Shown here piece by piece: positions 1 to 7,013 of a DNA stretch of 7,060 nt. How positions within the stretch are numbered: position 1 is the first letter of the stretch; each line of letters opens with the position of its first letter. The DNA is taken from NCBI GenBank assembly GCA_913061385.1, contig CAJXTM010000181.1, positions 1-7,060 of the forward strand, given 5' to 3'. Both the position numbers and the translations under genes were made by a program. Under the pieces are notes generated by a model, which ran no database searches, was not told the origin of the DNA, and was given only the letters and a program-made list of their open reading frames with translations. The stretch is from an uncultured Rhodopirellula sp. GTDB lineage: Bacteria > Planctomycetota > Planctomycetia > Pirellulales > Pirellulaceae.

Positions 1-24
1 CTCGGAGATGTGTATAAGAGACAG
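1..24 (+). other. Nextera (Tn5) sequencing adapter, read-2 side
   Basis: The first 24 bases are CTCGG followed by the 19-base Tn5 mosaic end AGATGTGTATAAGAGACAG. CTCGG is the 3' end of the Illumina Nextera read-2 adapter arm. This is library-construction sequence left on the contig, not genomic DNA. It supplies an in-frame ATG at position 8 that falsely extends the first coding region. Confidence 0.98.
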
Positions 25-25
25 G

Positions 26-826
26 AACTATGAACGACAAATCAAGCACACCATTGCGCATCTCAGAAAAGGGAAAGAAAATTATGCACAGGGAAAAGGG
101 CAGGGAGGTGGCGTCGACACTGCCGGATTTGCGTTATGGACTCTTGAAGTCGGTGAATACTCTGCTGATCCAATCGTTGATGCTGTGACTAATTTTCTTC
201 TAACATCCCCGGGCGATTCTGATCATTGGCAATGCAGCAGCAGTCGTCCGCCATCCGAATCGAGTGATTTCACAACCACTTATCTGGCGATTCGAGCATT
301 GAAATATTACAGCAACAAAGATCAGCAACAGTCTGTTCAGGAGCGTTTCAAATCTGCTTTAAAATGGCTTCTTTCTGCAAAGCCACTGACGACCGAAGAT
401 AAGGTTTTTCACCTGCGAGCACTCAGTTATCTGGATGCACCTGACGAATCGCTGAAACGTTATGCCGCTGCCCTACTCGATGCACAACGTCCCGATGGCG
501 GTTGGAGCCAAACAGATGCGATGGAAAGCGACCCCTACGCAACCGCAACCGCCTTAGTGAGTCTGATCCGAACCGGTCATGTAAATCGGCATCACGCTGG
601 ATATGGCAAAGGGATTTCATTTCTTCTGAAACAGCAGACGACTCAGGGATCATGGCATGTCAAAACAAGGAGCAAACCGTTTCAGAAATACTTTGAGACG
701 GGTTTTCCTCATGAGAAAGATCAATTCATTTCGACCACAGCCACAGCATGGGCAACTCTTGCATTGCTTCTAGCATTGCCATCACAGGAACCCGTCGGCG
801 TATTGGCCCCGAAAAGTCCGAGTTGA
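26..826 (+). CDS. Prenyltransferase/squalene-cyclase repeat protein, 5'-truncated
   Basis: This is the C-terminal part of an alpha/alpha-toroid repeat protein related to squalene-hopene cyclases and prenyltransferase beta subunits. The frame is open from the adapter junction to TGA at 824-826; the true start lies outside the contig. Counting from the artefactual ATG at position 8, residues 1-6 (MCIRDR) come wholly or partly from adapter and native residues start at N7. Two QW-type motifs are visible, QRPDGGW (160-166) and QTTQGSW (210-216). Repeat-helix motifs are TTTYLAIRAL (89-98), ATATALVSL (178-186) and STTATAWATLALL (242-254). The closing motif, a Gly-Phe-Pro-His/Asp-Gln-Phe-Ile-Ser-Thr run at 232-243, resembles the end of similar planctomycete and acidobacterial proteins as I remember them. 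I see no DxDD cyclase acid motif in the retained part, so terpene cyclase activity is not supported. It may be a non-enzymatic toroid, and the missing N-terminus could hold other domains. The family call is good; the function is unknown. Confidence 0.85.
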   Translation, partial: NYERQIKHTIAHLRKGKENYAQGKGQGGGVDTAGFALWTLEVGEYSADPIVDAVTNFLLTSPGDSDHWQCSSSRPPSESSDFTTTYLAIRALKYYSNKDQQQSVQERFKSALKWLLSAKPLTTEDKVFHLRALSYLDAPDESLKRYAAALLDAQRPDGGWSQTDAMESDPYATATALVSLIRTGHVNRHHAGYGKGISFLLKQQTTQGSWHVKTRSKPFQKYFETGFPHEKDQFISTTATAWATLALLLALPSQEPVGVLAPKSPS

Positions 827-829
827 ACC

Positions 830-904
830 GGTGTGTTTAGTGCGTCGAGTGACGTTCAGGTCACATCTCCATGGATCGACACCTTCCTTAAATCAAACCA
901 CACC
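830..904. repeat. Nested inverted repeats between convergent genes
   Basis: The 92-bp gap between the convergent gene ends contains a perfect 5-bp stem with a 6-base loop (GTGAC 849-853, GTCAC 860-864). It is nested asymmetrically inside GTCGA 844-848 / TCGAC 876-880, and all of it sits inside GGTGTG 830-835 / CACACC 899-904. A folded transcript could act as a terminator or end-protecting structure for both genes. There is no U-run after the stems, so this is not a canonical intrinsic terminator, and short stems like these can arise by chance. Confidence 0.3.
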
Positions 905-918
905 CCAACCAGTGCATA

Positions 919-1245
919 TCACTGCTCGGCGGTGGTCGCTTTCTCCCGCACCAAGACATCATCACCGTCGACTTTCACCTCAAAACAATCGACGCGCGTC
1001 CGCGGATTTTCTTCCCAAGTTCCATCGTGAATACAGAAACGCCAAGCATGCCATGGACAAGTCACCATTTTGCCCTCGACATATCCCTCAGCGAGAGATG
1101 CGCCCATATGTGGGCAGAGGTCATCGATCGCGAACCATTCCTCTCCCGTTCGAAAAACCGCGACCATTCGTCCATCGACAGGGACGGCCCGCCCCTGTCC
1201 TTCCTCAAAATCGGTGATTTTTCCCACTATTTCGAAATCGCTCAC
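919..1245 (-). CDS. Small Rieske [2Fe-2S] ferredoxin-type protein (NirD-like)
   Basis: This is a single-domain Rieske protein, presumably a cytoplasmic electron carrier or small redox subunit. From the chosen GTG start it has 108 residues. The cluster-binding motif is complete: C44-P-H46, a 16-residue spacer, then C63-P-W-H66. The surrounding sequence (DDLCPHMGASLAEG, then CPWHAWRF) is typical of the NirD/ferredoxin-type group rather than of bc1-complex Rieske subunits, and there is no signal peptide or membrane anchor. The open frame extends upstream to ATG codons at 1293 (124 aa) and 1362 (147 aa). I prefer GTG 1245 because the protein then begins SDFEIVGKI, matching the short N-termini of this family, and because the upstream residues look unlike the domain. 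No start has a strong Shine-Dalgarno; an A-rich AAAGAGAA lies upstream of the GTG. No oxygenase, nitrite reductase or reductase partner is in the window, so the partner and substrate are unknown. Confidence 0.9.
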   Translation of the reverse strand: MSDFEIVGKITDFEEGQGRAVPVDGRMVAVFRTGEEWFAIDDLCPHMGASLAEGYVEGKMVTCPWHAWRFCIHDGTWEENPRTRVDCFEVKVDGDDVLVREKATTAEQ

Positions 1246-1411
1246 AATCGTATTCTCTTTTCCGTGCTGGTTTGCCTTGTACAAGTAGCCCATTCTCAGC
1301 CACACTTTAGCGTGTCTGGCAAGAGAATGCCGACCCCGCTCCAGAAAGCGACTGTCGTCCATTGAATTGGACTAGCGTCATCACACTTTTTTACCGCAAC
1401 GACAGAACACC
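1246..1411. promoter_or_regulatory. Divergent intergenic region with a 10-bp palindrome
   Basis: With the GTG start for the Rieske gene, this 166-bp interval separates two divergent genes and must hold both promoters. I cannot identify convincing -35/-10 pairs. It contains the perfect palindrome CTTGTACAAG at 1276-1285, 30 bp upstream of the GTG, which could be an operator for a dimeric regulator. If translation of the Rieske gene really starts at 1293 or 1362, the palindrome is inside coding sequence and the interval shrinks to 118 or 49 bp. Confidence 0.3.
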
Positions 1412-3247
1412 ATGATCAACCATGAACGCCGCCGAAAGCTCGAATCCCGCGTCTGGCCACACGTGCAGACACCTGCTCAATATGTCGGCGGGGAACGCAA
1501 CATCGTCGTCAAGGATCATACAAAGGTTCAGGGCAAGCTTTGCCTTGGCTTTCCTGACGCGTACACGATCGGAATGAGCCATCATGGATTACAAGTTCTG
1601 TACTCACTGATGAACCGTCGGGAAGATTGGTGTGCTGAGCGTGTTTTCACGCCTTGGCCAGACATGGAGAAACTGCTTCGCGAACACGACATCCCACTTT
1701 ACACCTTGGAAACATTCACAGCGTTGAGTGATTTTGACGTCATTGGCCTATCATTGCAGTATGAAATCAGCTCGCCCAATGTTCTCACCATGATTGATCT
1801 TGGCGGCGTTCCCTTGAAAGCCGCTGATCGCACAATGGCTGATCCGCTCGTGCTTGCCGGTGGTCCCTGTTGCCAGAATCCGGAACCGATGGCTGACTAC
1901 TTTGACGTCATGATCACTGGCGATGGAGAACCCTCTCTGCCAACAGTATGTGACTTGTGGCTGAAACTCAAAAAAGAGCGGCAACTACCAGACGGATCTT
2001 TCGCCGTTGGTGATGAAGGACGTAAGCAGCGTGAGCAAGCTCTGGTAGTTGTGGCACAGGCAATCGAATCAGCTTATGTACCCCGATTTTACATGCCTGA
2101 GTATGGCGACGGACGCATTGCAACACTTCAGCGCACACGCAGTGATGTCCCGGAAACCATTGCCCCCAGTGTCATCAGTGATCTTGATGGTATTCCGCTG
2201 CCAACAAGCCCCATTGTTCCTTATATCGAGTGCGTTCATGACCGAATTGCGGTAGAGATCATGCGTGGTTGCCCGCATCTCTGCCGCTTTTGCCAAAGCA
2301 CTGTCATCAAACGCCCGCTGAGAGTGCGAGAAGTCGATACGATCGTTGATGCCGCAATGGAGAGCTACAAGAACACCGGCTACAACGAAATCAGTATTCT
2401 TTCATTGTCCAGCAGTGACTACCCACACTTTGAACCTCTTGTTACCAAACTGCACGAAGTATTCAAACCACTGGGAGTTAACATCAGTGTTCCGAGCTTA
2501 AGAGTCAACGAACAACTTCGTACACTTCCCGTTCTGTTGGGAAGTGAACGGCGTCGAAGCATGACACTTGCACCTGAAGTTGCCCGAGATGATATGCGAG
2601 AGCAAATCCGAAAGAAAATCAAGAACAGTGATTTGATCGAGGGTTGCCGGGTAGCGTTCCAGAATGGATTTGAGAGCATCAAACTGTACTTCATGTGCGG
2701 TTTACCTGGCGAAAGACCCGTGGACCTTGACGGCATCGTCGATTTGGCAGAGAAAATTGCAACTGTTGGGAAAGAAGTCAACGGACGCTATGCGAGAGTG
2801 ACAGCGAGCGTTTCCAACTTTGTGCCGAAAGCTCATACTCCGTATCAGTGGAATGGCATGCAACGGCGTGAATACTTTCACTGGGCACATAAATATCTTT
2901 GGAGTCGGCGTAAAATACGCAGCGTCAACATCAAGTGCCACGACGTAGAAACAAGCCTTTTAGAAGGCGTTCTGAGCCGCGGTGACCGTCGTACCGGTGA
3001 AGCAATTCGCATCGCTTGGGAACGTGGTGCCAGAATGGATGGTTGGCATGAATATCTTGATGCTCAACGCTGGTGGGATGCCATCAACGACGCTGGCATT
3101 GATGTTGAAAAACAGGTTCACGAAAAATATGAACTGATGGATAAGCTACCTTGGGACCATGTGAATGTGAAATTCGGTCGCGCGTATCTTGAGAAAGAGC
3201 AGGGTAGGGCGACTGTACAACTCGCTGAGATGGCCAACGCAACTTAA
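1412..3247 (+). CDS. B12-binding-type radical SAM protein, TIGR03960-like
   Basis: This 611-residue protein has the architecture of the TIGR03960 radical SAM family, whose reaction is unknown. Residues about 1-180 form a cobalamin-binding-like domain: GKLCLGFPDAYTIGMSHHG at 41-59, LAGGP at 148-152 and ITGDGE at 168-173. The DxHxxG cobalamin-ligand motif is not clearly present, so cobalamin binding is uncertain. The radical SAM core runs from about 275 to 510. Its CxxxCxxC motif (C287, C291, C294, within RGCPHLCRFCQ) would ligate the [4Fe-4S] cluster that cleaves SAM. Further conserved-looking segments are SMTLAPEVARDDMR (383-396) and KLYFMCGLPGE (424-434). The N-terminus (RVWPHVQTPAQYVGGE, 13-28) is family-like, which supports the ATG at 1412 despite no clear Shine-Dalgarno. 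The protein ends soon after LPWDHVNVKFG without the Cys-rich tail I associate with this family, and no DUF2344 (TIGR03936) gene, its usual fused or adjacent partner, follows. It stands alone between divergent and convergent neighbours. Confidence 0.9.
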   Translation: MINHERRRKLESRVWPHVQTPAQYVGGERNIVVKDHTKVQGKLCLGFPDAYTIGMSHHGLQVLYSLMNRREDWCAERVFTPWPDMEKLLREHDIPLYTLETFTALSDFDVIGLSLQYEISSPNVLTMIDLGGVPLKAADRTMADPLVLAGGPCCQNPEPMADYFDVMITGDGEPSLPTVCDLWLKLKKERQLPDGSFAVGDEGRKQREQALVVVAQAIESAYVPRFYMPEYGDGRIATLQRTRSDVPETIAPSVISDLDGIPLPTSPIVPYIECVHDRIAVEIMRGCPHLCRFCQSTVIKRPLRVREVDTIVDAAMESYKNTGYNEISILSLSSSDYPHFEPLVTKLHEVFKPLGVNISVPSLRVNEQLRTLPVLLGSERRRSMTLAPEVARDDMREQIRKKIKNSDLIEGCRVAFQNGFESIKLYFMCGLPGERPVDLDGIVDLAEKIATVGKEVNGRYARVTASVSNFVPKAHTPYQWNGMQRREYFHWAHKYLWSRRKIRSVNIKCHDVETSLLEGVLSRGDRRTGEAIRIAWERGARMDGWHEYLDAQRWWDAINDAGIDVEKQVHEKYELMDKLPWDHVNVKFGRAYLEKEQGRATVQLAEMANAT

Positions 3248-3276
3248 TTGCGTGGCAGATTTTCACTATCGCCGCG

Positions 3277-4218
3277 TTACTGTTCAGCAGCCGGTTCGTA
3301 GCTGCAGGAGAAGGGTTCGATGTGCACGTGAACATCTCGAACCCTTGGCAGACTGACCAACAGTTCGTCTTTGACGTGATGGGCAATTCGATGGCCCGCG
3401 TCCACCGTCATCAAGCCCTCGACCTGAACGTGGATTTCGATGAAATATTCGAGTCCACTCTTTCGAGCACGCAGCTTTTCGACAGCTCGAACACCACCGA
3501 CCGATTCAGCGATTTCACGAATCTGCTGCAAGGTCTCAGCGTCTGCCTGCTGGTCCATCAACTCAGCCGCGGTTGAAAGAAAGATTTTCCCTCCGGTGTA
3601 AATCAAAGCAACACAAAGGCACAGCGCAGCAACTGGATCAATGTATTGTCCCCAGTCGCCCACATAGGGAGCTGCGATCAACGAGACGGCAATCAAGCCA
3701 GAGCCAATCGCATCACTTCGATGATCCCACGCAACAGCGGTGAGCGAGGATGAATCGAGACGCTTGGCGACCCTCATGGTATATCGATAAATGATCTCCT
3801 TGATTACAGCACAGGCACCGGCAATGACTCCAGCGGCACTACTTGGCACTTCCAAATCACCCCCAAATCGCTTGATTGTCTCGAGTCCCAGTAAACCGGC
3901 ACTAAATGCGACCAGTAGCGAAACACTGAGCCCGGCAATCGACTCTGCCTTTGTGTGCCCATACGGATGATCCTCATCCTCCTCAACCTGAGCCATGCTG
4001 AGGGCACCACGGACAGCCATGGAACTGGCAACATCACCAATGGAATTCACTGCATCAGCGATCAGCGCTGCGGAGCCGGTGGCAATCCCACCTGCTAATT
4101 TGCTAAGAACCAGAAAAAAGTTGACACCCAACCCCCACACTGCGGCTCGTTTGGCATCCACATAAAGACGCTGCCGTACAGCAACCGAAGCTTCGTCGCG
4201 GGGAGGAGTAATCGACAA
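3277..4218 (-). CDS. Cation diffusion facilitator, probable manganese-type efflux transporter
   Basis: This 313-residue inner-membrane protein of the cation diffusion facilitator family should export a divalent metal by proton antiport as a dimer. About six membrane segments are visible near residues 27-47, 48-68, 93-112, 127-145, 160-184 and 192-216, followed by a cytoplasmic ferredoxin-like domain at about 225-300 ending in HVHIEP. The family motif DEDHPYGHTKAE lies at 81-92. The transport-site residues are N58 and D62 in segment 2 (AVNSIGD) and D165 and D169 in segment 5 (WDHRSD). This Asn-Asp/Asp-Asp set is what I recall for manganese-exporting members such as pneumococcal MntE, whereas zinc-type members carry His at the segment 5 position. 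Manganese is therefore an inference, and iron or cobalt remain possible. The start is TTG at 4216-4218 with GAAGAGAAAG upstream; an in-frame GTG at V20 is an alternative, and the first internal ATG (M67) is too late. Its end lies 29 bp from the convergent radical SAM gene with no clear terminator between. No metal-responsive riboswitch of the yybP-ykoY type was recognised upstream. Confidence 0.93.
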   Translation of the reverse strand: MSITPPRDEASVAVRQRLYVDAKRAAVWGLGVNFFLVLSKLAGGIATGSAALIADAVNSIGDVASSMAVRGALSMAQVEEDEDHPYGHTKAESIAGLSVSLLVAFSAGLLGLETIKRFGGDLEVPSSAAGVIAGACAVIKEIIYRYTMRVAKRLDSSSLTAVAWDHRSDAIGSGLIAVSLIAAPYVGDWGQYIDPVAALCLCVALIYTGGKIFLSTAAELMDQQADAETLQQIREIAESVGGVRAVEKLRARKSGLEYFIEIHVQVEGLMTVDAGHRIAHHVKDELLVSLPRVRDVHVHIEPFSCSYEPAAEQ

Positions 4219-4447
4219 GCGGCTTTCTCTTCAACGGGGGTTCAAATTTGCAATCAGGGTAACAGTAACTCACATGGTTGCGACTTCACAGTCCATAGAG
4301 TGACACCGATGGTCCGCCGCGACTTCCAAATTGGCTACTTCAGTTACTCAGCCGCTGGAATCCATCGACTACGGGTGCGTTGGGCAACAAATGAATGATG
4401 TTAGGTAACCTCGCCAAAGAGCTGCCACCAACGCTATTTCATGACCT
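4219..4447. promoter_or_regulatory. Divergent intergenic region with repeated GTAAC motifs
   Basis: This 229-bp gap separates the divergent transporter and spermidine-synthase-like genes, so it should carry both promoters. No clear sigma-70 boxes stand out. The pentamer GTAAC occurs at 4259-4263 and 4265-4269 as a tandem pair, again at 4405-4409 within the palindrome GGTAACC, and inverted as GTTAC at 4343-4347. AGTAACT (4264-4270) and AGTTACT (4342-4348) form a 7-bp inverted repeat. These could be binding sites for a regulator, but the evidence is only the clustering. Confidence 0.3.
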
Positions 4448-6601
4448 ATGTTTCAACTGTGTCAGCAATGGAAACAGCAGATGACTATAAAATCCACAAA
4501 ATCGGCAAGTCGCGGCTTCCCGCCCGCCACGACCAACTCAAGCACGTCACTGTCTTGGTTCGCCGCCACGACTCTGCTTGGTGCATTTCTGGTATTTCAG
4601 GTCCAACCCGTCATCAGCAAATGTGTTTTGCCGTGGTTTGGTGGAACGCCAGCGGTCTGGACCACATGCATGCTGTTCTTTCAAGTACTACTATTTGTCG
4701 GCTACTTGTACGCCCATCTGCTACGCACTCTTTTTCGACCGCTGATTCAGGGTTGCATCCATATTTCCCTGCTCGGAATTGCAGCAATTGCATTGCCAAT
4801 TGAGCCGTCTGACGCATGGAAACCATTGGGAACAGAATCGCCCACAATGCATCTGCTGTGGATGCTGTGCGTCCATGTGGGTCTGCCATACTTTGTACTT
4901 TCAAGCACTGGACCACTGGTGCAAGCATGGCTCAGCTATCGAGATAATTCTGATCGGGTCTATCGATTGTATACCCTTTCCAATGCTGGCTCGCTGGCAG
5001 CATTACTCAGCTATCCGTTTCTTGTTGACCCACTACTTTCGGTATCGAATCAATCATTAGTCTGGTCGCTAATGTTCTGTCTGTTTGCTTTGGTTCAAGG
5101 TGTGGTCGCGGTTGGTCTTTTCCGGATTCCAGTACCGAAGGACAATTCAGAACCCACCTGTTCTCCCCTCAGGAATTCACATCGCGTTGCGGCTTCAGGA
5201 TGGAAAGTGAAATGGTCATGGCTAGCTTTACCCACACTTGCCTCAACCATGTTACTGGTGGTTACGAATCACATTTGCCAAAACGTTGCTGTGATCCCTT
5301 TTCTGTGGATTTTACCCCTAAGCCTTTACCTACTGAGCTTCATTATCTGCTTTGATTCGCCACTTTGGTACAAACCGAAATGGACTGCTAGCGCGACATT
5401 GGTAGCGATCTGTTTCATTCCTTTGGTGAATATACTACCGGGTCGCATGCAACTAATCACTGAAGTTTCAAGCTACATCGTGATGCTATTAGGTGTGTGC
5501 ATGCTGTGCCATGGAGAAGTTGCACGACTGAAACCAGATTCATCAAAACTTACGCAATATTACATGCTCGTGTCAGGCGGTGGTGCGGTCGGTGGTTTTA
5601 CCGTAGCCATCATTTGCCCGCTTGTATTGCAAACAAATTTCGAGCTTCCGTTATCACTGGCAGTCGTTAGCGGGATGGCGTTCGTCATATTTTTTGCATG
5701 CCGCAGTTGGAATAGTCCTGACTATGACTGGAGCGTCGCCCATCGCCTGCGATATGCTGCTTTGACCGTGATTGCGGCTCCACTCATTGCGATGGCATTC
5801 GCTTCCCACGACGAGTTGATTGCTTCTGAACGGAACTTTTTTGGTGTACTACAGGTTTTGAAAGATGAACGTGGTATGCGACTGATACACGGCAGCACAA
5901 TCCACGGCATGCAACTCAACGGCCCGCTAGATGCTGAGCCAACGACGTACTACGGAAAACAAAGTGGTGTTGGATTGGTGCTACTGGCAAACCAAAGGAA
6001 GAATCGAAATCTAAATATCGGTGTGGTCGGCCTTGGGTGTGGCGTTCTGGCAACCTATGGACGCACCACTGACCACATGCACATGATCGAAATCAACCCT
6101 GCTGTTATCACCATCGCAAATACACACTTTTCATTTCTCCGTGACAGCAATGCAAAGATCACCACACTCGTGGGCGACGGTCGATTAGTGCTTGAGCGAA
6201 TGGAGAAGGAGGAATTCGATGTGCTCGTCCTCGATGCATTCAGCAGCGATGCGATCCCCGCCCACCTATTAACACGGGAAGCATTTCATCTTTACAAAAA
6301 ACGCCTTGGCAAAGATGGCGTGTTAGCAGTCCACCTTTCCAATAACCATCTGAACTTGGTGCCATTGGTACATCGGCTCAGTCAGGATGCAAAATTGGGT
6401 AGCCGGGTAATCCGCAGCCTAGGTGATCGGCAACGGGGCACACATGCTGCGACGTGGGCAGTGATCATGCGACCTGATCACCCACTGTGGAAAGAAGCCG
6501 AACTTGAGCAAGCAATTCCCCCAGAAAAAATGGAATTGGAAACAGCACCTCTCTGGACCGACCAGCGGCACAACCTGGTGAGCGTTTTAAAACTGTGGTG
6601 A
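4448..6601 (+). CDS. Fused membrane transporter-like / spermidine-synthase-like protein
   Basis: This 717-residue protein matches the fused MFS/spermidine synthase family, whose biochemical role is largely unestablished. Residues about 38-455 contain roughly 12-13 hydrophobic segments; the first part (LGAFLVFQVQPVISKCVLPWFGG, 44-66, split here by eye) is characteristic of the family. Residues about 463-675 form a SpeE-like Rossmann methyltransferase-fold domain. It begins with a substrate-loop region (FFGVLQV 464-470, HGSTIHGMQL 481-490, TYYGKQSG 500-507). The SAM-binding elements are GLGCG 528-532, acidic E548 in MIEIN, GDGR 576-579 and the D596-to-D601 loop LDAFSSDAIPAHLL. The loop replaces the DxxDP motif of true spermidine synthases, and GGGDG is replaced by GLGCG, so classical aminopropyl transfer is doubtful. 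An ATG at 4481 (706 aa), with a weak GGAAA upstream, is an equally reasonable start; neither choice affects a domain. No AdoMet decarboxylase or other polyamine gene is adjacent. It ends at TGA 6599-6601. Confidence 0.92.
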   Translation: MFQLCQQWKQQMTIKSTKSASRGFPPATTNSSTSLSWFAATTLLGAFLVFQVQPVISKCVLPWFGGTPAVWTTCMLFFQVLLFVGYLYAHLLRTLFRPLIQGCIHISLLGIAAIALPIEPSDAWKPLGTESPTMHLLWMLCVHVGLPYFVLSSTGPLVQAWLSYRDNSDRVYRLYTLSNAGSLAALLSYPFLVDPLLSVSNQSLVWSLMFCLFALVQGVVAVGLFRIPVPKDNSEPTCSPLRNSHRVAASGWKVKWSWLALPTLASTMLLVVTNHICQNVAVIPFLWILPLSLYLLSFIICFDSPLWYKPKWTASATLVAICFIPLVNILPGRMQLITEVSSYIVMLLGVCMLCHGEVARLKPDSSKLTQYYMLVSGGGAVGGFTVAIICPLVLQTNFELPLSLAVVSGMAFVIFFACRSWNSPDYDWSVAHRLRYAALTVIAAPLIAMAFASHDELIASERNFFGVLQVLKDERGMRLIHGSTIHGMQLNGPLDAEPTTYYGKQSGVGLVLLANQRKNRNLNIGVVGLGCGVLATYGRTTDHMHMIEINPAVITIANTHFSFLRDSNAKITTLVGDGRLVLERMEKEEFDVLVLDAFSSDAIPAHLLTREAFHLYKKRLGKDGVLAVHLSNNHLNLVPLVHRLSQDAKLGSRVIRSLGDRQRGTHAATWAVIMRPDHPLWKEAELEQAIPPEKMELETAPLWTDQRHNLVSVLKLW

Positions 6602-7013
6602 TCGAGACACCGCAGGAAGAATAAAACACTCAAAAAACACGCCCTTGTGTCAAGCTAGGCAATCTGCGTCAATTTTTCACAGCTTAGCATGACCAATTTT
6701 GGGTGATAGGTAGTTTGATCTTGCTGGTTGTTTCACGCGTTTGCTACTTTCCCAGTTCCTTGCCCCATGTTGTATCTGTTTTTGAAGGAATGACTGTAGT
6801 TCGAAACGCGGAATGGTCGATGAGACCCTTGTTTCCGCTCCCTTCGCGCTAAAAAGTCTCTCTTCGCTTACGGATTGCTTCCTGGGACAAGGATCACGGC
6901 GCTGACGACCGGTGCGGAAATGGCCAATCACTTCGTTTTATCAGGATGATTTGACGTTGCTGGCCCGGTCACTACGCGCTTTCGCATCCATTCGACTCGA
7001 CAGGATCTCACCC
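6602..7013. other. About 410 bp with no convincing gene
   Basis: No coding region is convincing here. The longest open frame is an 84-residue minus-strand one (6677-6931) rich in Arg, Ser and Gln with no recognisable motif. Short plus-strand frames in the same stretch look no better. A few short inverted repeats are present: CGCGTTT 6736-6742 with AAACGCG 6804-6810, TTTCCGC 6832-6838 with GCGGAAA 6914-6920, and GACCGG 6907-6912 with CCGGTC 6965-6970. I see no strong terminator after the upstream gene, no tRNA and no transposase remnant. It could be untranslated spacer, a decayed gene or a structured or repeated element. Confidence 0.5.

Noticed and set aside
831..1365. Plus-strand open frames opposite the Rieske gene
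   Set aside because: They are shadows of the minus-strand gene, Arg/His/Pro-rich and without domain features, while the minus strand holds an intact Rieske motif.
4219..4300. Manganese riboswitch (yybP-ykoY) ahead of the transporter
   Set aside because: The expected conserved loop sequences were not visible on the minus strand upstream of the start.
6623..6655. Possible hairpin terminator (ACAC/GTGT around GCCCTT) beside an A-run
   Set aside because: The stem is only four base pairs, and the A-run would make a U-run only for minus-strand transcripts, whereas the adjacent gene is on the plus strand.
6790..6815. GTTCGAAAC resembling a tRNA T-loop
   Set aside because: No matching acceptor stem, D-arm or anticodon arm could be found around it.
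6677..6931. 84-residue minus-strand open frame
   Set aside because: It has no recognisable motif, an odd composition rich in Arg, Ser and Gln, no clear ribosome binding site and competing short frames on the other strand. It looks like a chance frame.
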